A stretch of 64,000 nt of DNA from Alkalimarinus sediminis (GCF_026427595.1 NZ_CP101527.1:186001-250000), one strand, 5' to 3'; positions 17,596 through 26,302 are shown, numbered from the stretch's first letter. The notes: a model not told the origin generated them from the letters alone. Numbers and translations are program-made.

Positions 17596-18345
17596 ATGTC
17601 TCTCCCAGGTAATGAAATTTTCCGTACTTATGATGACTTAGGTCCTATTCAGGTATTTGATGATGGTAATAAGCGCTACCTTGGATTTGGATCAGGGGAT
17701 GAGCAAAGCTGCTTAATGAAATCTGAACCTCATCTGCTATTGCACGAATACGCCCGTTCAATGATGTTGGTATTGCTTTTTCATAAACCTGAAAGTGTTA
17801 CCTTTTTAGGTCTGGGAGGGGGCAGTTTGGTTAGCTGTGTTTATCATCACTTCCCTTCATCACGATTAAAGGTGGTTGAGCTTAGGCAAAAAGTGGTTGA
17901 TACCGCCTATCGGTTTTTTCAGTTACCTAGAGCTGAGCGTATAGATATAACGGTGATGGATGCGGGGCGCTATTTAAAAACAGCAAAACAAGGTAGCAGC
18001 GACCTTATTTTTTGTGACCTATATGGCCCTGATGGTTTGGATGAGCAGCAATTAGAGCCTCTATTTATCGAACGCTGCTATGACTTGTTGTCGGATGACG
18101 GGTGGTTGGTATTGAACTGTTGGCAAAACCACCGAGGCGAAGCCGAGGGGCTGCGGTCGCTGATGGACTGGTTCCCTGAAATAAAAGTCTGCAGTGTACC
18201 TGGGGGTAATTGGACCATCTTAGCAAGTAAGCGGAATCACGATATAAGTGATAAAAAACTCGAAGAGAAAGCTAAAGTACTATCTGAGAAGCTGGGCTTT
18301 TCTCTATCGACATCGCTTAAGCGTCTTGAGGGCTTTGGTTTTTAA
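17596..18345 (+). CDS. spermidine synthase-like methyltransferase-fold protein
   Basis: 249 residues from the ATG at 17596, with AAGG 8 bp upstream (a GTG precedes it directly). A Rossmann methyltransferase fold is visible: VTFLGLGGGSLVSCVYHHFP (cofactor loop), VVELRQKVVD (acidic end of strand 2), ITVMDAGRYL and LIFCDLYGPDG. This matches the spermidine synthase superfamily (PF01564-like), but the N-terminal region that builds the putrescine pocket is short. Many such proteins are not aminopropyltransferases. No speD neighbour is seen. Likely a SAM or dcSAM-dependent enzyme in the cytoplasm, substrate unknown. Confidence 0.75.
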   Translation: MSLPGNEIFRTYDDLGPIQVFDDGNKRYLGFGSGDEQSCLMKSEPHLLLHEYARSMMLVLLFHKPESVTFLGLGGGSLVSCVYHHFPSSRLKVVELRQKVVDTAYRFFQLPRAERIDITVMDAGRYLKTAKQGSSDLIFCDLYGPDGLDEQQLEPLFIERCYDLLSDDGWLVLNCWQNHRGEAEGLRSLMDWFPEIKVCSVPGGNWTILASKRNHDISDKKLEEKAKVLSEKLGFSLSTSLKRLEGFGF

Positions 18346-18388
18346 GAACGGGTTTTCAGGTCCGGGTTTTTAGGTGCGGTTTTATTAA

Positions 18389-18982
18389 CTAAAACCAAGC
18401 GGGTCTATAGTGGCTCTTTTCTAGCCATGTTTGGTCATCAATATCACCAAACATGGTGTGAGAGGGGTCGTGACCGGCCTCTTCAAGTAATCTTAAGCGT
18501 TTAATGGTTTCTGGTAGCCCGTCGGCAGCACTATCGAGTTGCTGCCAAATATGTTTTAAGTTGGCGAGTTGGTTGTTGTCGATGGTAGCGCCCAGCGTAA
18601 TAAGCCAAAGATCCATGCCGAGGATAGATAACTCCCAATGCTCTTGGGGTTGACTATCCGGGGTTAGTTGTAGTTTTTTGAGCTGAGACTTTACGGTTTT
18701 CATCTCGTCTTGCATTTTGTTTTGAACGGCCTGCAGCAACTCAAAAATCAGCCTTCTTTTTTTGTCAGCGCTTTGCATTGGGTTGTAAAGGGTGCCGGAT
18801 AGCTGTTCTGATCGGTCAATGACCCTGGAACGGAATACGGTCGCCATCGCTAACAACGTGGCCTTTTGTTCTTGATCAGCTGAATTGAGAAAGGTAAGAA
18901 GCACTTCGGTTTTAAGGCGATTGGTTTTTTTGACCTGTCGCTTTCTTGACCAGTCTTCAAATACTTCAGCGAACGATCTCAT
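18389..18982 (-). CDS. hypothetical protein, 197 aa
   Basis: I do not recognise this 197-residue soluble protein. It is almost wholly helical by composition. The N-terminus is basic (DWSRKRQVKKTNRLK), followed by amphipathic helices (LLTFLNSADQEQKATLLAMATVF, KKRRLIFELLQAVQNKMQDEMKTVKSQLKKLQL). The C-terminus has a Trp-rich tail ending SHYRPAWF. No signal peptide or Cys motif. Convergent with the spermidine synthase-like gene (43 bp between stops) and about 100 bp downstream of yheU on the same strand. Confidence 0.6.
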   Translation of the reverse strand: MRSFAEVFEDWSRKRQVKKTNRLKTEVLLTFLNSADQEQKATLLAMATVFRSRVIDRSEQLSGTLYNPMQSADKKRRLIFELLQAVQNKMQDEMKTVKSQLKKLQLTPDSQPQEHWELSILGMDLWLITLGATIDNNQLANLKHIWQQLDSAADGLPETIKRLRLLEEAGHDPSHTMFGDIDDQTWLEKSHYRPAWF

Positions 18983-19079
18983 TTAGGCAGCCTGCTTGTC
19001 TAATTAACGATAAAGATATCACTACCATAGCAAAACTATGATGCAATATCGCGCGGTTCATCATGTAAATGATTCAAAT

Positions 19080-19289
19080 TTAGAGAAGGTCAGCCTGGGT
19101 TAACGATGCCGACTGATTATATTCACTATAAAGCACCACCAATTGTCCAGACTTTAACGCTTGAGTGACCTGGCTTCGGCGACTCTCAAGTGGTTCTTCA
19201 GTTTCGTTGATGCCCCAATCCCGCATGCAGTATTCATCAATTAGGTTATTAATGGCGTCTTCGCTGAGCTGATCATGGGGTATTATCAT
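19080..19289 (-). CDS. yheU: YheU family protein (UPF0270)
   Basis: 69 residues, starting MIIPHDQLSEDAINNLIDEYCMRDWGINETEEPLESR and continuing RRSQVTQALKSGQLVVLYSE. IP-x-x-QLxxxxLxxLIxEfvxRdGTdYGe is the YheU (PF06794) pattern, here with the variant DWGINETE. Length agrees with E. coli YheU (72 aa). Function unknown. It is a single cytoplasmic gene on the minus strand. 19290-19489, between it and the divergent merR-type gene, holds their promoters but no other gene I can support. Confidence 0.88.
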   Translation of the reverse strand: MIIPHDQLSEDAINNLIDEYCMRDWGINETEEPLESRRSQVTQALKSGQLVVLYSEYNQSASLTQADLL

Positions 19290-19489
19290 AGAGTTAATGG
19301 CTTGTTGTCTGAACTAATGGGAGGGCGGGAGGTATTATAACCGCTATGTGACTGGGGGGGGAGTTAATAAAAGCATACATACCCAGCAATACGGCTTTCC
19401 GATATACTAGGTGCAGTTGTAAGCGCCAAGCGGCCATAAGCCATTGTGAAATTGCTTAATTTACATAACCTCTAACTATCTGAACGACT

Positions 19490-20335
19490 ATGACTTTGCG
19501 AGATTCGACTCTTAACTTCATCGCCCAATATACTCCTAACCTAAAGAAAGGGACGGAGCTATCGCTGACATTGCCAGATAAGGAATATACGATAGATGAG
19601 CTGGCTCGAGCTGCTGAATCTACCACTCGAAACATACGCGCCTACCAGGATAGAGGCTTGCTGCCACCGCCTAAATTGAGAGGGCGCAAGGGTATTTATT
19701 CCAATGCTCATTATTCAAGGCTTCGGTTAATTGCTGACCTGCTGGAGCGAGGTTATACACTCAACTCTATTGGAGATTTGCTGCAAGCGCTGGAAAAAGG
19801 CATGGACTTGCGCAATTTTATGGGGATTGAGTCAGCATTGACATCTCCCTGGACCGATGAGGCTCCGGTTAGAATACCTATGGATGAGCTACTGCAACTC
19901 TATAACAATAAAATTTCGCTCGAAGCCGTCAGCAAAGCGATTGAGTTGGATCTGATTAAATTTGAAGATGATGGCAAGCATCTTAGTGTTCGCAGTATGC
20001 GTACATTAAATGCAGGTGCTGAATTGGTGGCGATGGGGATTCCGTTTGAAGACCTGTTGGAAATTATCAAAATGCTGCGTTGTAATGTCGAGAATGTTGC
20101 TAACGAGTTAGTAAAGCTGGTGGCAGACCACGTATTGGATAAATATGACGATGATGCAATGCCGCCTGAAGAAGATATGCCCCAGTTGGCCGAAATGATT
20201 TGGAGGCTAAGGCCTTTGGCTGAGATGGCGGTACATGCTGAACTGGCACGAGCAATGGAAAAAGCAGCGAACCACTTGTTGGGCGACAAGCTTGAGAAAC
20301 TGATTAAAAATCTAGACAAATCGAGCGATAAATAA
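19490..20335 (+). CDS. MerR-family transcriptional regulator
   Basis: 281 residues. The winged helix-turn-helix lies at about residues 31-100: YTIDELARAAESTTRNIRAYQDRGLLPPPKLRGRKGIYSNAHYSRLRLIADLLERGYTL. This is a MerR N-terminal domain followed by the usual dimerisation helix. The remaining 180 residues form a long helical effector domain. The protein has almost no Cys, which argues against metal or redox sensing and for a small organic ligand. It lies tail-to-tail with the FMO/SDR gene run (31 bp between stops) and is a candidate regulator of that cluster. No copy of the 24-bp cluster operator is visible in its own upstream region. Confidence 0.88.
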   Translation: MTLRDSTLNFIAQYTPNLKKGTELSLTLPDKEYTIDELARAAESTTRNIRAYQDRGLLPPPKLRGRKGIYSNAHYSRLRLIADLLERGYTLNSIGDLLQALEKGMDLRNFMGIESALTSPWTDEAPVRIPMDELLQLYNNKISLEAVSKAIELDLIKFEDDGKHLSVRSMRTLNAGAELVAMGIPFEDLLEIIKMLRCNVENVANELVKLVADHVLDKYDDDAMPPEEDMPQLAEMIWRLRPLAEMAVHAELARAMEKAANHLLGDKLEKLIKNLDKSSDK

Positions 20336-20342
20336 CCTATTT

Positions 20343-20361
20343 AAGGGGCGCTAAGCCCCTT
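20343..20361. terminator. bidirectional terminator between merR-type gene and SDR
   Basis: AAGGGGC and GCCCCTT arms flank a short loop, with AT-rich flanks on both sides. It sits in the 30-bp gap between the two convergent stop codons and fits a shared terminator. Confidence 0.7.
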
Positions 20362-20365
20362 TATA

Positions 20366-21208
20366 TTAACGACTGACCCATTTAAATGAGGTCGTTACCA
20401 GTCGTTGATAGCTGACCGGTAGGCAGCGCTGCATAGCGTCCAGTATTTTCGCGTCTGGCCCTATCAGTACTCGACGGCGACCTCTCTTTACACCGTTTAG
20501 AATCACCTTGGCTGCCTTTTCTGGTGTTGTCATAAATAGTGACTCAAATTGATCTCTCAAATGCTCTGCGCTGGCGTTACCCGTGAGGTTTTCGACACTC
20601 TTAGTCATTCGAGCATTGCGCGCTATATTGGTTTGAATGCCTCCAGGGTGAATGCAGGTAGCGTCAACATTACTTTTTTCCAGGTCTAGCTCCTGTCGAA
20701 GTGACTCAGTGAACCCCCTGACGGCAAATTTGGATAAGTTATATCCACTTTGAGTGGGCTGAGAGAAGAGACCAAAAACACTCGACACATTGACAACATG
20801 CCCAGACTCCCGCGCTTGTTTAATATGAGGCAGAAATGCTTTCGTGCCATAAATTACCCCCCAAAGATTGATATTAATTATCCACTCGTAGTCTTCATAT
20901 CGCGTCTCTTCTACGGTTCCGCCTAGGGCAACGCCGGCATTATTGAAGATAAGGTTAACTTTACCGTGGTCTTTAACGACCTTGTCTGCCCAGTCATAAA
21001 CCGCTTGGCGATCGGCGACGTTAACAACCGTTGTTGTCACGTTAACACCGTTTGACTTTGCGTGAGTCGCGGTTTCTGCAAGACCTGCCTGATCGACATC
21101 ACTCAACGCCAAATGGCACCCATAAGATGATAGTTCAATTGCCAGGGCACGCCCTATGCCAGACGCAGCGCCGGTAATGGCGGCGACCTTTCCGTTAAAG
21201 TATCTCAT
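20366..21208 (-). CDS. SDR-family oxidoreductase of the monooxygenase cluster
   Basis: 280 residues. Cofactor motif TGAASGIG at 12-19, acidic Asp at the end of strand 2 (LALSDVD, NAD preference), NNAG, catalytic Ser in VVNVSSVFG and YNLSK as the Tyr/Lys pair. The last part, GRRRVLIGPDAKILDAMQRCLPVSYQRLV, is a conserved C-terminus in SDRs that accompany mymA-type flavin monooxygenases. Its ATG overlaps the stop of the monooxygenase gene by 4 bp (ATGA), which implies translational coupling. It probably oxidises an alcohol or reduces a ketone in the same pathway. It is the last gene of the minus-strand run and ends at a shared terminator. Confidence 0.9.
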   Translation of the reverse strand: MRYFNGKVAAITGAASGIGRALAIELSSYGCHLALSDVDQAGLAETATHAKSNGVNVTTTVVNVADRQAVYDWADKVVKDHGKVNLIFNNAGVALGGTVEETRYEDYEWIININLWGVIYGTKAFLPHIKQARESGHVVNVSSVFGLFSQPTQSGYNLSKFAVRGFTESLRQELDLEKSNVDATCIHPGGIQTNIARNARMTKSVENLTGNASAEHLRDQFESLFMTTPEKAAKVILNGVKRGRRRVLIGPDAKILDAMQRCLPVSYQRLVTTSFKWVSR

Positions 21209-22761
21209 GCAGTTGCCTCTGTTGATTGCATCGTTGATCTAGATTTTTTGCTGGGTGTTAAACGTTTGCTCGAATATTGATTATAGAGCGGATTGGTATA
21301 GTATGCGGATGCATCAAAATGTCGGGTCTGCAATCTAAACTGCCAAGTAAATCCTGGCCATAAGGTCACATTTCTGCCACTTTCTGGATGAATATACCAG
21401 CTCTGACAGCCCCCTGAACTCCATACGGTATCGGTGAGTTTATTCTGAATCTTGTCATTGAACTCACGCTGCTTGTCTGCTGAAACATCAACAAACGGTA
21501 TTTTTTGCGTGCCCATAAACTTCAATGCACTTTTTACGTAGGCTATTTGAGATTCAATCATGTAGACCATAGAGTTGTGGCCCAAACCGGTATTAGGCCC
21601 CATGAGAATAAATAGGTTGGGGAACCCTGCAACGGTGGTGCCTTTATACGCTTCGGGACCTTGCGGCCAGGCATCATTAATATCTTGGCCGTTGCGACCG
21701 AATAGAAACCCTCGTGGAATGGGGTCCGATGCTTTAAAGCCGGTACCAAAAATAATGGCATCGATTTTTTGTTCTTTGCCATCATCCCTCACAATGCTGT
21801 TAGCGGTGACTTTTTTGATGCCTGTTGTGATGACCTCAGTATTATCTTGATCCAGTGCTTGGTAATAGTCATCAGACATCAGGATGCGTTTGCAGCCAAC
21901 AGTGTAATCAGGTGTGACTTTTTTCCTAAGCTCTGGGTCGCTGATTTGGGAGCGTATATGCTTTAACGCCCAGTATTTCGCTAGTGACATCAAACGAGGG
22001 TCAAATGAGAAACCAACAGCACGACTTTCATACAGCCAGTAAAGACCATCTCGAAATACTTGCTGTGCTTTTGGTATGCGCTTAAACAGTTTTTGCTCAA
22101 TCTTAGAAATAGCTCGGTCTGGTTTGGGCAAAATCCAGGGAGGCGTTCGTTGATAAAGTGATAGGCTCCTCGCCTGCTGTTGCACATGAGGTACAAATTG
22201 AATAGCGGAGGCTCCGGTGCCTATAACCGCCACTCGTTTACCTTTCAGGTCATAGTCATGATCCCAATCTTGCGAGTGAAAGGTTTTGCCTTTGAATTTA
22301 TTCAACCCTTCTACAGATGGGTAGCTGGGGATTGAAAGTCCACCAGCACCGGCTATCAAAACGTCTGCGGTGTATTCTACACCCTGATTATCCTGCAGCG
22401 TCCAACGGTTGTTTTTGTTGTCCCAACGGGCACTACTTAACGCCGTTTTAAGTTTGATATGAGGCATGATGTCGTAGGTGTCAGCACAGTATTCGAGATA
22501 CGCTTTGATCTCTTTCTGAGGCGCAAACATTCTCGTCCAGTTAGGGTTCTGGGCAAATGAGAACGAATATAAGTGAGAGGGCACGTCACATGCACAACCC
22601 GGGTAATGGTTAACTCGCCAGGTTCCTCCAACCCCCGCTTCTTTTTCAAACACGATGAAGTCCTCTTCACCAGACTGCTTTAGTTGAATAGCCATACCTA
22701 ATCCGGAAAAACCAGTGCCGATAATAGCCACTTTATGATGTGTTGTTGTCTGCTTAGTCAT
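21205..22761 (-). CDS. flavin-binding monooxygenase, Baeyer-Villiger type
   Basis: 518 residues from the ATG at 22761, preceded by AGGA at 8 bp; the frame extends to a TTG at 22776. FAD Rossmann motif GTGFSG at 15-20, the BVMO fingerprint FKGKTFHSQDWD at 156-167 (F-x-G-x3-H-x3-W-D) and the NADPH Rossmann motif GTGASA at 181-186. The length suits type I BVMOs and MymA-like FMOs. Such enzymes insert one oxygen from O2 into ketones or oxidise lipophilic substrates. Context (SDR downstream by a 4-bp overlap, alpha/beta hydrolase, ferritin-like proteins) fits a ketone-to-ester-to-acid route. The substrate is unknown; aliphatic or steroid-like compounds are the reasonable guess. Confidence 0.92.
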   Translation of the reverse strand: MTKQTTTHHKVAIIGTGFSGLGMAIQLKQSGEEDFIVFEKEAGVGGTWRVNHYPGCACDVPSHLYSFSFAQNPNWTRMFAPQKEIKAYLEYCADTYDIMPHIKLKTALSSARWDNKNNRWTLQDNQGVEYTADVLIAGAGGLSIPSYPSVEGLNKFKGKTFHSQDWDHDYDLKGKRVAVIGTGASAIQFVPHVQQQARSLSLYQRTPPWILPKPDRAISKIEQKLFKRIPKAQQVFRDGLYWLYESRAVGFSFDPRLMSLAKYWALKHIRSQISDPELRKKVTPDYTVGCKRILMSDDYYQALDQDNTEVITTGIKKVTANSIVRDDGKEQKIDAIIFGTGFKASDPIPRGFLFGRNGQDINDAWPQGPEAYKGTTVAGFPNLFILMGPNTGLGHNSMVYMIESQIAYVKSALKFMGTQKIPFVDVSADKQREFNDKIQNKLTDTVWSSGGCQSWYIHPESGRNVTLWPGFTWQFRLQTRHFDASAYYTNPLYNQYSSKRLTPSKKSRSTMQSTEATA

Positions 22762-22861
22762 ATTGCAATCCTGCAACTATTGTCGGCGAACAAAGGCCGA
22801 AAGAGATGAATAAACGGGCCGAGCAAGGCTGTGTGCATTCTCGTGCCGGCATGAGTGAGGG

Positions 22862-23728
22862 TTAGCCATTTGAGACGCTGGCAGCTTGATAATCTGAGGT
22901 TTCATTAAGTATGGGGTTCAACAACTCCTCAAATTTTTCAAGGTGATGGCGGTTGTCATGATCCCATGGGTGAAATCCTGGGCGGAACCAATCGAACCAA
23001 GCGCTAATGCACTGGCGTTTAAGCCCCGGTTTACCCCACAGGAAATTAGCGCCTTTAATCCACCCTTTTATGTCTAGCAAGCCTTTTTCGCGTCGGACAT
23101 TTTCGATATAAAACGGGTATTGCAGCGCAAAATAGATGGAGGTCGCCGCAACCAGGTAGCTACAACGTAGTAAGTAGGCATTGAGGTTATTGCCCATGAC
23201 ATCCCGATACACATCAAAGGCAACGGCTTTGTGTTCGGTTTCTTCATAAGCGTGCCAACGCCACATGGTGGTATAACGTTCGTCTGAGCCGTCAAAGCTT
23301 TCAGGATTGTTGAGTAATGCGTCAGCAAGCAACCCGGTCAGGTGCTCAAGGCCAATGGTGACGGCTAGCTGATGTTCTGCCGGCAGTACACGCTCAGCAA
23401 ACGACAACAAGCGCTGTACGACTTCTTCTTGGGCATTGGCAGGTGTGCCGGCTTCTTCAAGTAGTTTGTTAAGTTCCTCGTGTTCACGACCATGCATCGC
23501 TTCTTGGCCAATGAATGCGGTTACCGCTTTGGTCAACTCTTTATCGGTTATCTGTTTGCGAAACAGGCGAACGGACTTTATAAAGAAGCGTTCGCCTACT
23601 GGCAAGAATAGGCTCATTGTGTTCAGATACTGAGATACATTCATCCCGTCCTTGTGCCAGTGGGTCACGTTATGGGCGGGTAGTTTAAATTTTATATCTC
23701 TCAACGTAGGGGTAATTGAAATTGTCAT
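22862..23728 (-). CDS. PF10118 ferritin-like protein ('metal-dependent hydrolase'), copy 1
   Basis: 288 residues. Helical protein with clustered metal-ligand motifs: FIGQEAMHGREHEELN near residues 70-85, IGLEHLTG near 125 and MWRWHAYEETEHKAVAFDVYRDV near 155-175. The set E-x2-H, E-H and E-x2-EH is what one expects for a carboxylate-bridged diiron site, and PF10118 (COG3687) is a ferritin-like family. The label 'metal-dependent hydrolase' is a database name without proof. It shares a common plan with the gene product at 24787-25743. An operator-like palindrome lies 20 bp upstream of its ATG, so it probably has its own promoter. Confidence 0.85.
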   Translation of the reverse strand: MTISITPTLRDIKFKLPAHNVTHWHKDGMNVSQYLNTMSLFLPVGERFFIKSVRLFRKQITDKELTKAVTAFIGQEAMHGREHEELNKLLEEAGTPANAQEEVVQRLLSFAERVLPAEHQLAVTIGLEHLTGLLADALLNNPESFDGSDERYTTMWRWHAYEETEHKAVAFDVYRDVMGNNLNAYLLRCSYLVAATSIYFALQYPFYIENVRREKGLLDIKGWIKGANFLWGKPGLKRQCISAWFDWFRPGFHPWDHDNRHHLEKFEELLNPILNETSDYQAASVSNG

Positions 23729-23747
23729 AAGTATATCTCTCGTTTCT

Positions 23748-23771
23748 ATGTGACATTAAATAATGATACAT
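23748..23771. promoter_or_regulatory. operator-like palindrome, site 1
   Basis: Left half ATGTGACATT, 4-bp spacer AAAT, right half AATGATACAT; the halves are inverted and match at 8 of 10 positions. A further related half, AATGGTATCAT, follows at about 23774-23785. It is 20 bp upstream of the first PF10118 gene (minus strand). It agrees with site 2 at 26448-26471 at 22 of 24 positions. Confidence 0.7.
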
Positions 23772-23857
23772 TAATAATGGTATCATGCAAGACGGTGTTT
23801 TCTTTTTTGTTCGTTTTGTGAGTCGTTTGTGATGGCTTTATCGGCCATTGAGCTGGC

Positions 23858-24754
23858 TTATGCCGAGCGCTCTATTCGATCGATAAACTGCATGAGATAC
23901 TGGTTGAAGCATTGATGATGACTGTGATGTGCCCAATGTTTACCCTCGATAACATGCTGTTCAAGGGTTTTGATATATTCATCGTAAAACTCAAATAGCT
24001 GATGAGAAATAAAACGATCAGCGCGAGGGATGATAAGTTGCACCGGGACGATAATGCTTTTTTTAGCAGGCAGTGGAGGGGGGTTAAGGGGGTTCTGTCG
24101 ATACAGTTCGATCGGGTTAAGGCAGGTTTTTTCAACGCCTAACTGGGTTGTGTTCAGGTAGCTATCTTCACCGTCGACACCATTCGCTTTTAAAAGCGCT
24201 CGCCAAATAGAGCGGCCGAACTGTTTAAAGAGTAGTTCTGGTAGCAGGGGGACATTAAAAAGATAAACATACCAGGAGAATACTCCCTGCTGCAGTGCCT
24301 GGGCGATACGTTTAGGGTTACCTGAAATCAGATTTCGACGGGCCCAATCGAGCATCAGCCTTAGGTGGGGGCCTGACATGCTGGTATAGGATATCACTCG
24401 ATGAGCGTACCGAGGGGTAGACACGAAAGACCACCCGATGACCGACCCCCAATCATGTCCAACAAGATGAACGCGACCTTCTGCACCGACTGTTGCATTA
24501 AGTACCGCATCAATGTCGGCTAGCATGTGATCCATATGGTAGGCATTTTGTTTTGCCGAAGGCGTAGAGTTGCCTACGCCTCGCATATCAAATGTAATGA
24601 CTTGGAATGTCTGCTTTAAGGTTTCTACCTGGTGGTGCCAACTGGCATGATTGTCAGGGAAACCGTGAAGTAGCAGAACGGTAGGGTTCCGGCTCTCTCC
24701 GTCAACTTTCACATAAAGATCGACGTCATCGCTGCTAACTATTAAATCTCGCAT
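23858..24754 (-). CDS. alpha/beta hydrolase, epoxide hydrolase/dehalogenase-like
   Basis: 298 residues. Oxyanion motif LLHGFPDNHASWHHQ near residues 28-42, nucleophile elbow VGHDWGS with Asp in the nucleophile position (about residue 101), a helical cap in the middle and the catalytic His in a GKHWAHHSHH stretch near 280. An Asp nucleophile in GHDWG is typical of epoxide hydrolases and haloalkane dehalogenases, whereas ester hydrolases carry Ser. It therefore probably opens an epoxide or similar electrophile made by the monooxygenases nearby. Starts 32 bp after the stop of the second PF10118 gene; same strand, likely one transcript. Confidence 0.88.
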   Translation of the reverse strand: MRDLIVSSDDVDLYVKVDGESRNPTVLLLHGFPDNHASWHHQVETLKQTFQVITFDMRGVGNSTPSAKQNAYHMDHMLADIDAVLNATVGAEGRVHLVGHDWGSVIGWSFVSTPRYAHRVISYTSMSGPHLRLMLDWARRNLISGNPKRIAQALQQGVFSWYVYLFNVPLLPELLFKQFGRSIWRALLKANGVDGEDSYLNTTQLGVEKTCLNPIELYRQNPLNPPPLPAKKSIIVPVQLIIPRADRFISHQLFEFYDEYIKTLEQHVIEGKHWAHHSHHQCFNQYLMQFIDRIERSA

Positions 24755-24786
24755 AAATCCTCCTTTAATCTGTGCTATTAATATGG

Positions 24787-25743
24787 CTAATGATTGATAT
24801 GCGTTTCTTTAAGTAAGCGGGCTGCGTCTGCGCGATGTGCAGCAGGTGATAGAAAGAAGTAAGCCTGTGCCTGTTCTGTGCTCGCCTCTGTGCTGGGGTT
24901 ATAGCTTGGTTTAAAATATCGGGATGCCTGACTTGCTAGCCATAGCAATGAAGGTAGCCGCCCATTTTTAGCTTGACGTTGCCACTCGCGCCAGTAAAAC
25001 AGACCTAGCACTTTGGGTTTTTTATCTGCAAACACGGCGTCTTGTGCCATTAAGTTGCTTGAGCCCTTCACCCATAACCCGATAATAATAGGAAAGACCA
25101 CCAGCATCTGAAGATAACGCATGGGATAACTACCACCTAGATGACGGTAGACGTCAAACGCAACACTACGGTGCTCAATTTCTTCAGCGGCATGCCATCT
25201 TAATATATCAAGTACGGTGGTATCGGCTTGGTCTTGATCCCACTGGGTATTCTCAAGTGCATATTTTCCTAGAACGCAGGTAAAGTGCTCGACTGCGGCA
25301 ATAAGGCCTAGTCTTAGTACTAGCCACTCCTGTACCATTGCTTTGGGCACTTTATAGCCAAAAGGTTTGTCGTGTAAGACAGAATCAAACAACCACTCTA
25401 CTTGTTTGACAAAATCATCGACGACCATCCCCTGACTTTCAAGAAAGTCCGATATGCCACTGTTGTGTGCCTTTGCGTGCATCGCTTCTTGTTTAATAAA
25501 ACCTTTTACGTCTTGTTGTAGCTTGTCGTCACGAATATAGGGCAGTGCTTTGTTATAGAGTCGACAAAAAAAATACTCCCCTGCGGGCAAAATGGTGTGA
25601 ATGACGCTGATAAAATGGCTGCTGTATGGGTCATTGGGAATCCAGTGCAAAGGTGACGCTGAAAAATCAAAGGAGACTTTGCGTTGAATGAGCAATGTAT
25701 CTGTTTGGGAAACTTGACTCGAAGATACTGTTTTAGTGTTCAT
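24787..25743 (-). CDS. PF10118 ferritin-like protein, copy 2
   Basis: 318 residues from the ATG at 25743 (GAGG 6 bp upstream); the longer frame to 25758 lacks such a site. Metal-ligand motifs: FIKQEAMHAKAHNSG near residues 82-96, AAVEHFTCVLG near 147 and ILRWHAAEEIEHRSVAFDVYRHLGG near 175-199, the same three-part pattern as copy 1. The sequence between motifs differs strongly, so the two are old paralogs or a heteromer rather than a recent duplication. It overlaps the upstream 189-aa gene by 11 bp, showing tight cotranscription. A diiron oxidase or oxygenase role is inference. Confidence 0.85.
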   Translation of the reverse strand: MNTKTVSSSQVSQTDTLLIQRKVSFDFSASPLHWIPNDPYSSHFISVIHTILPAGEYFFCRLYNKALPYIRDDKLQQDVKGFIKQEAMHAKAHNSGISDFLESQGMVVDDFVKQVEWLFDSVLHDKPFGYKVPKAMVQEWLVLRLGLIAAVEHFTCVLGKYALENTQWDQDQADTTVLDILRWHAAEEIEHRSVAFDVYRHLGGSYPMRYLQMLVVFPIIIGLWVKGSSNLMAQDAVFADKKPKVLGLFYWREWQRQAKNGRLPSLLWLASQASRYFKPSYNPSTEASTEQAQAYFFLSPAAHRADAARLLKETHINH

Positions 25744-26302
25744 GTCTAACCTCGTCAAATGTCTTTTGCCTTATTGGGCTTAATCTCAAACTCATTAGCT
25801 GATTGTGATTAAATAGTTTGCTTGCCTGAGTGCGCACTGTGGATGGCGAGTGCGCAAGAATATCTAGCATGGCGAGTGGGTGGGTGCTAACCAGATACTC
25901 AATTACCTGCGTTGCCATTTTCTTTTTAAGCCCGGCAAGTACCGCAGCTGATAGAGAACTGTCCATATTGACTGCGGCATCCCCCACATACTCAACGGGC
26001 ATTCCGGCGGTTACGCCTAGAATTTGTTTCAGGCTTAGGTTACTGGTGATTTTGGCTGCGATGGCGGGCTCGATATATTTGGGGGCAATAGAATGCAGAA
26101 TAAAATTAGGGACATATTTCATCATCATGGCCATTGACTCATAAAACTTGTCATGGCCATTTGTTTCGCGAGTGATAATCCTATCGACCAGATGGCGTAC
26201 GTCTTCCACCTGTTGATGCGTTAATTCTGAGAGTAACGAAGGCTTGTCGCCCCCGGTTAATTTATAAAAATAGTCCAAATTGTATTGGTGTTGTTCGCTC
26301 AT
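25733..26302 (-). CDS. unknown protein heading the monooxygenase cluster, 189 aa
   Basis: I do not recognise the family. Start taken at the ATG at 26302 (AAGGAA just upstream); the open frame reaches 26371. Mostly helical and soluble, with DYFYKLTGGDKPSLLSELT near the N-terminus. A central hydrophobic part (MMKYVPNFILHSIAPKYIEP, LKQILGVTAGMP) may bind lipid or membrane. A repeat-like helix pair (LKKKMATQVIEYLVSTHPLAMLDILAHSPS) follows. It is the first gene of the minus-strand run and its 3' end overlaps the second PF10118 gene by 11 bp. It could be a chaperone, a scaffold or a ligand-binding partner of the oxidases. Confidence 0.65.
   Translation of the reverse strand: MSEQHQYNLDYFYKLTGGDKPSLLSELTHQQVEDVRHLVDRIITRETNGHDKFYESMAMMMKYVPNFILHSIAPKYIEPAIAAKITSNLSLKQILGVTAGMPVEYVGDAAVNMDSSLSAAVLAGLKKKMATQVIEYLVSTHPLAMLDILAHSPSTVRTQASKLFNHNQLMSLRLSPIRQKTFDEVRHEH

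Noticed and set aside
17596-18345. True spermidine synthase (polyamine synthesis)
   Set aside because: The N-terminal pocket region is short and no speD or other polyamine gene lies near; only the fold is supported.
22862-23728. Hydrolase function for the PF10118 protein
   Set aside because: No nucleophile motif is present; the Glu/His clusters suit a diiron site better. The database name is not evidence.
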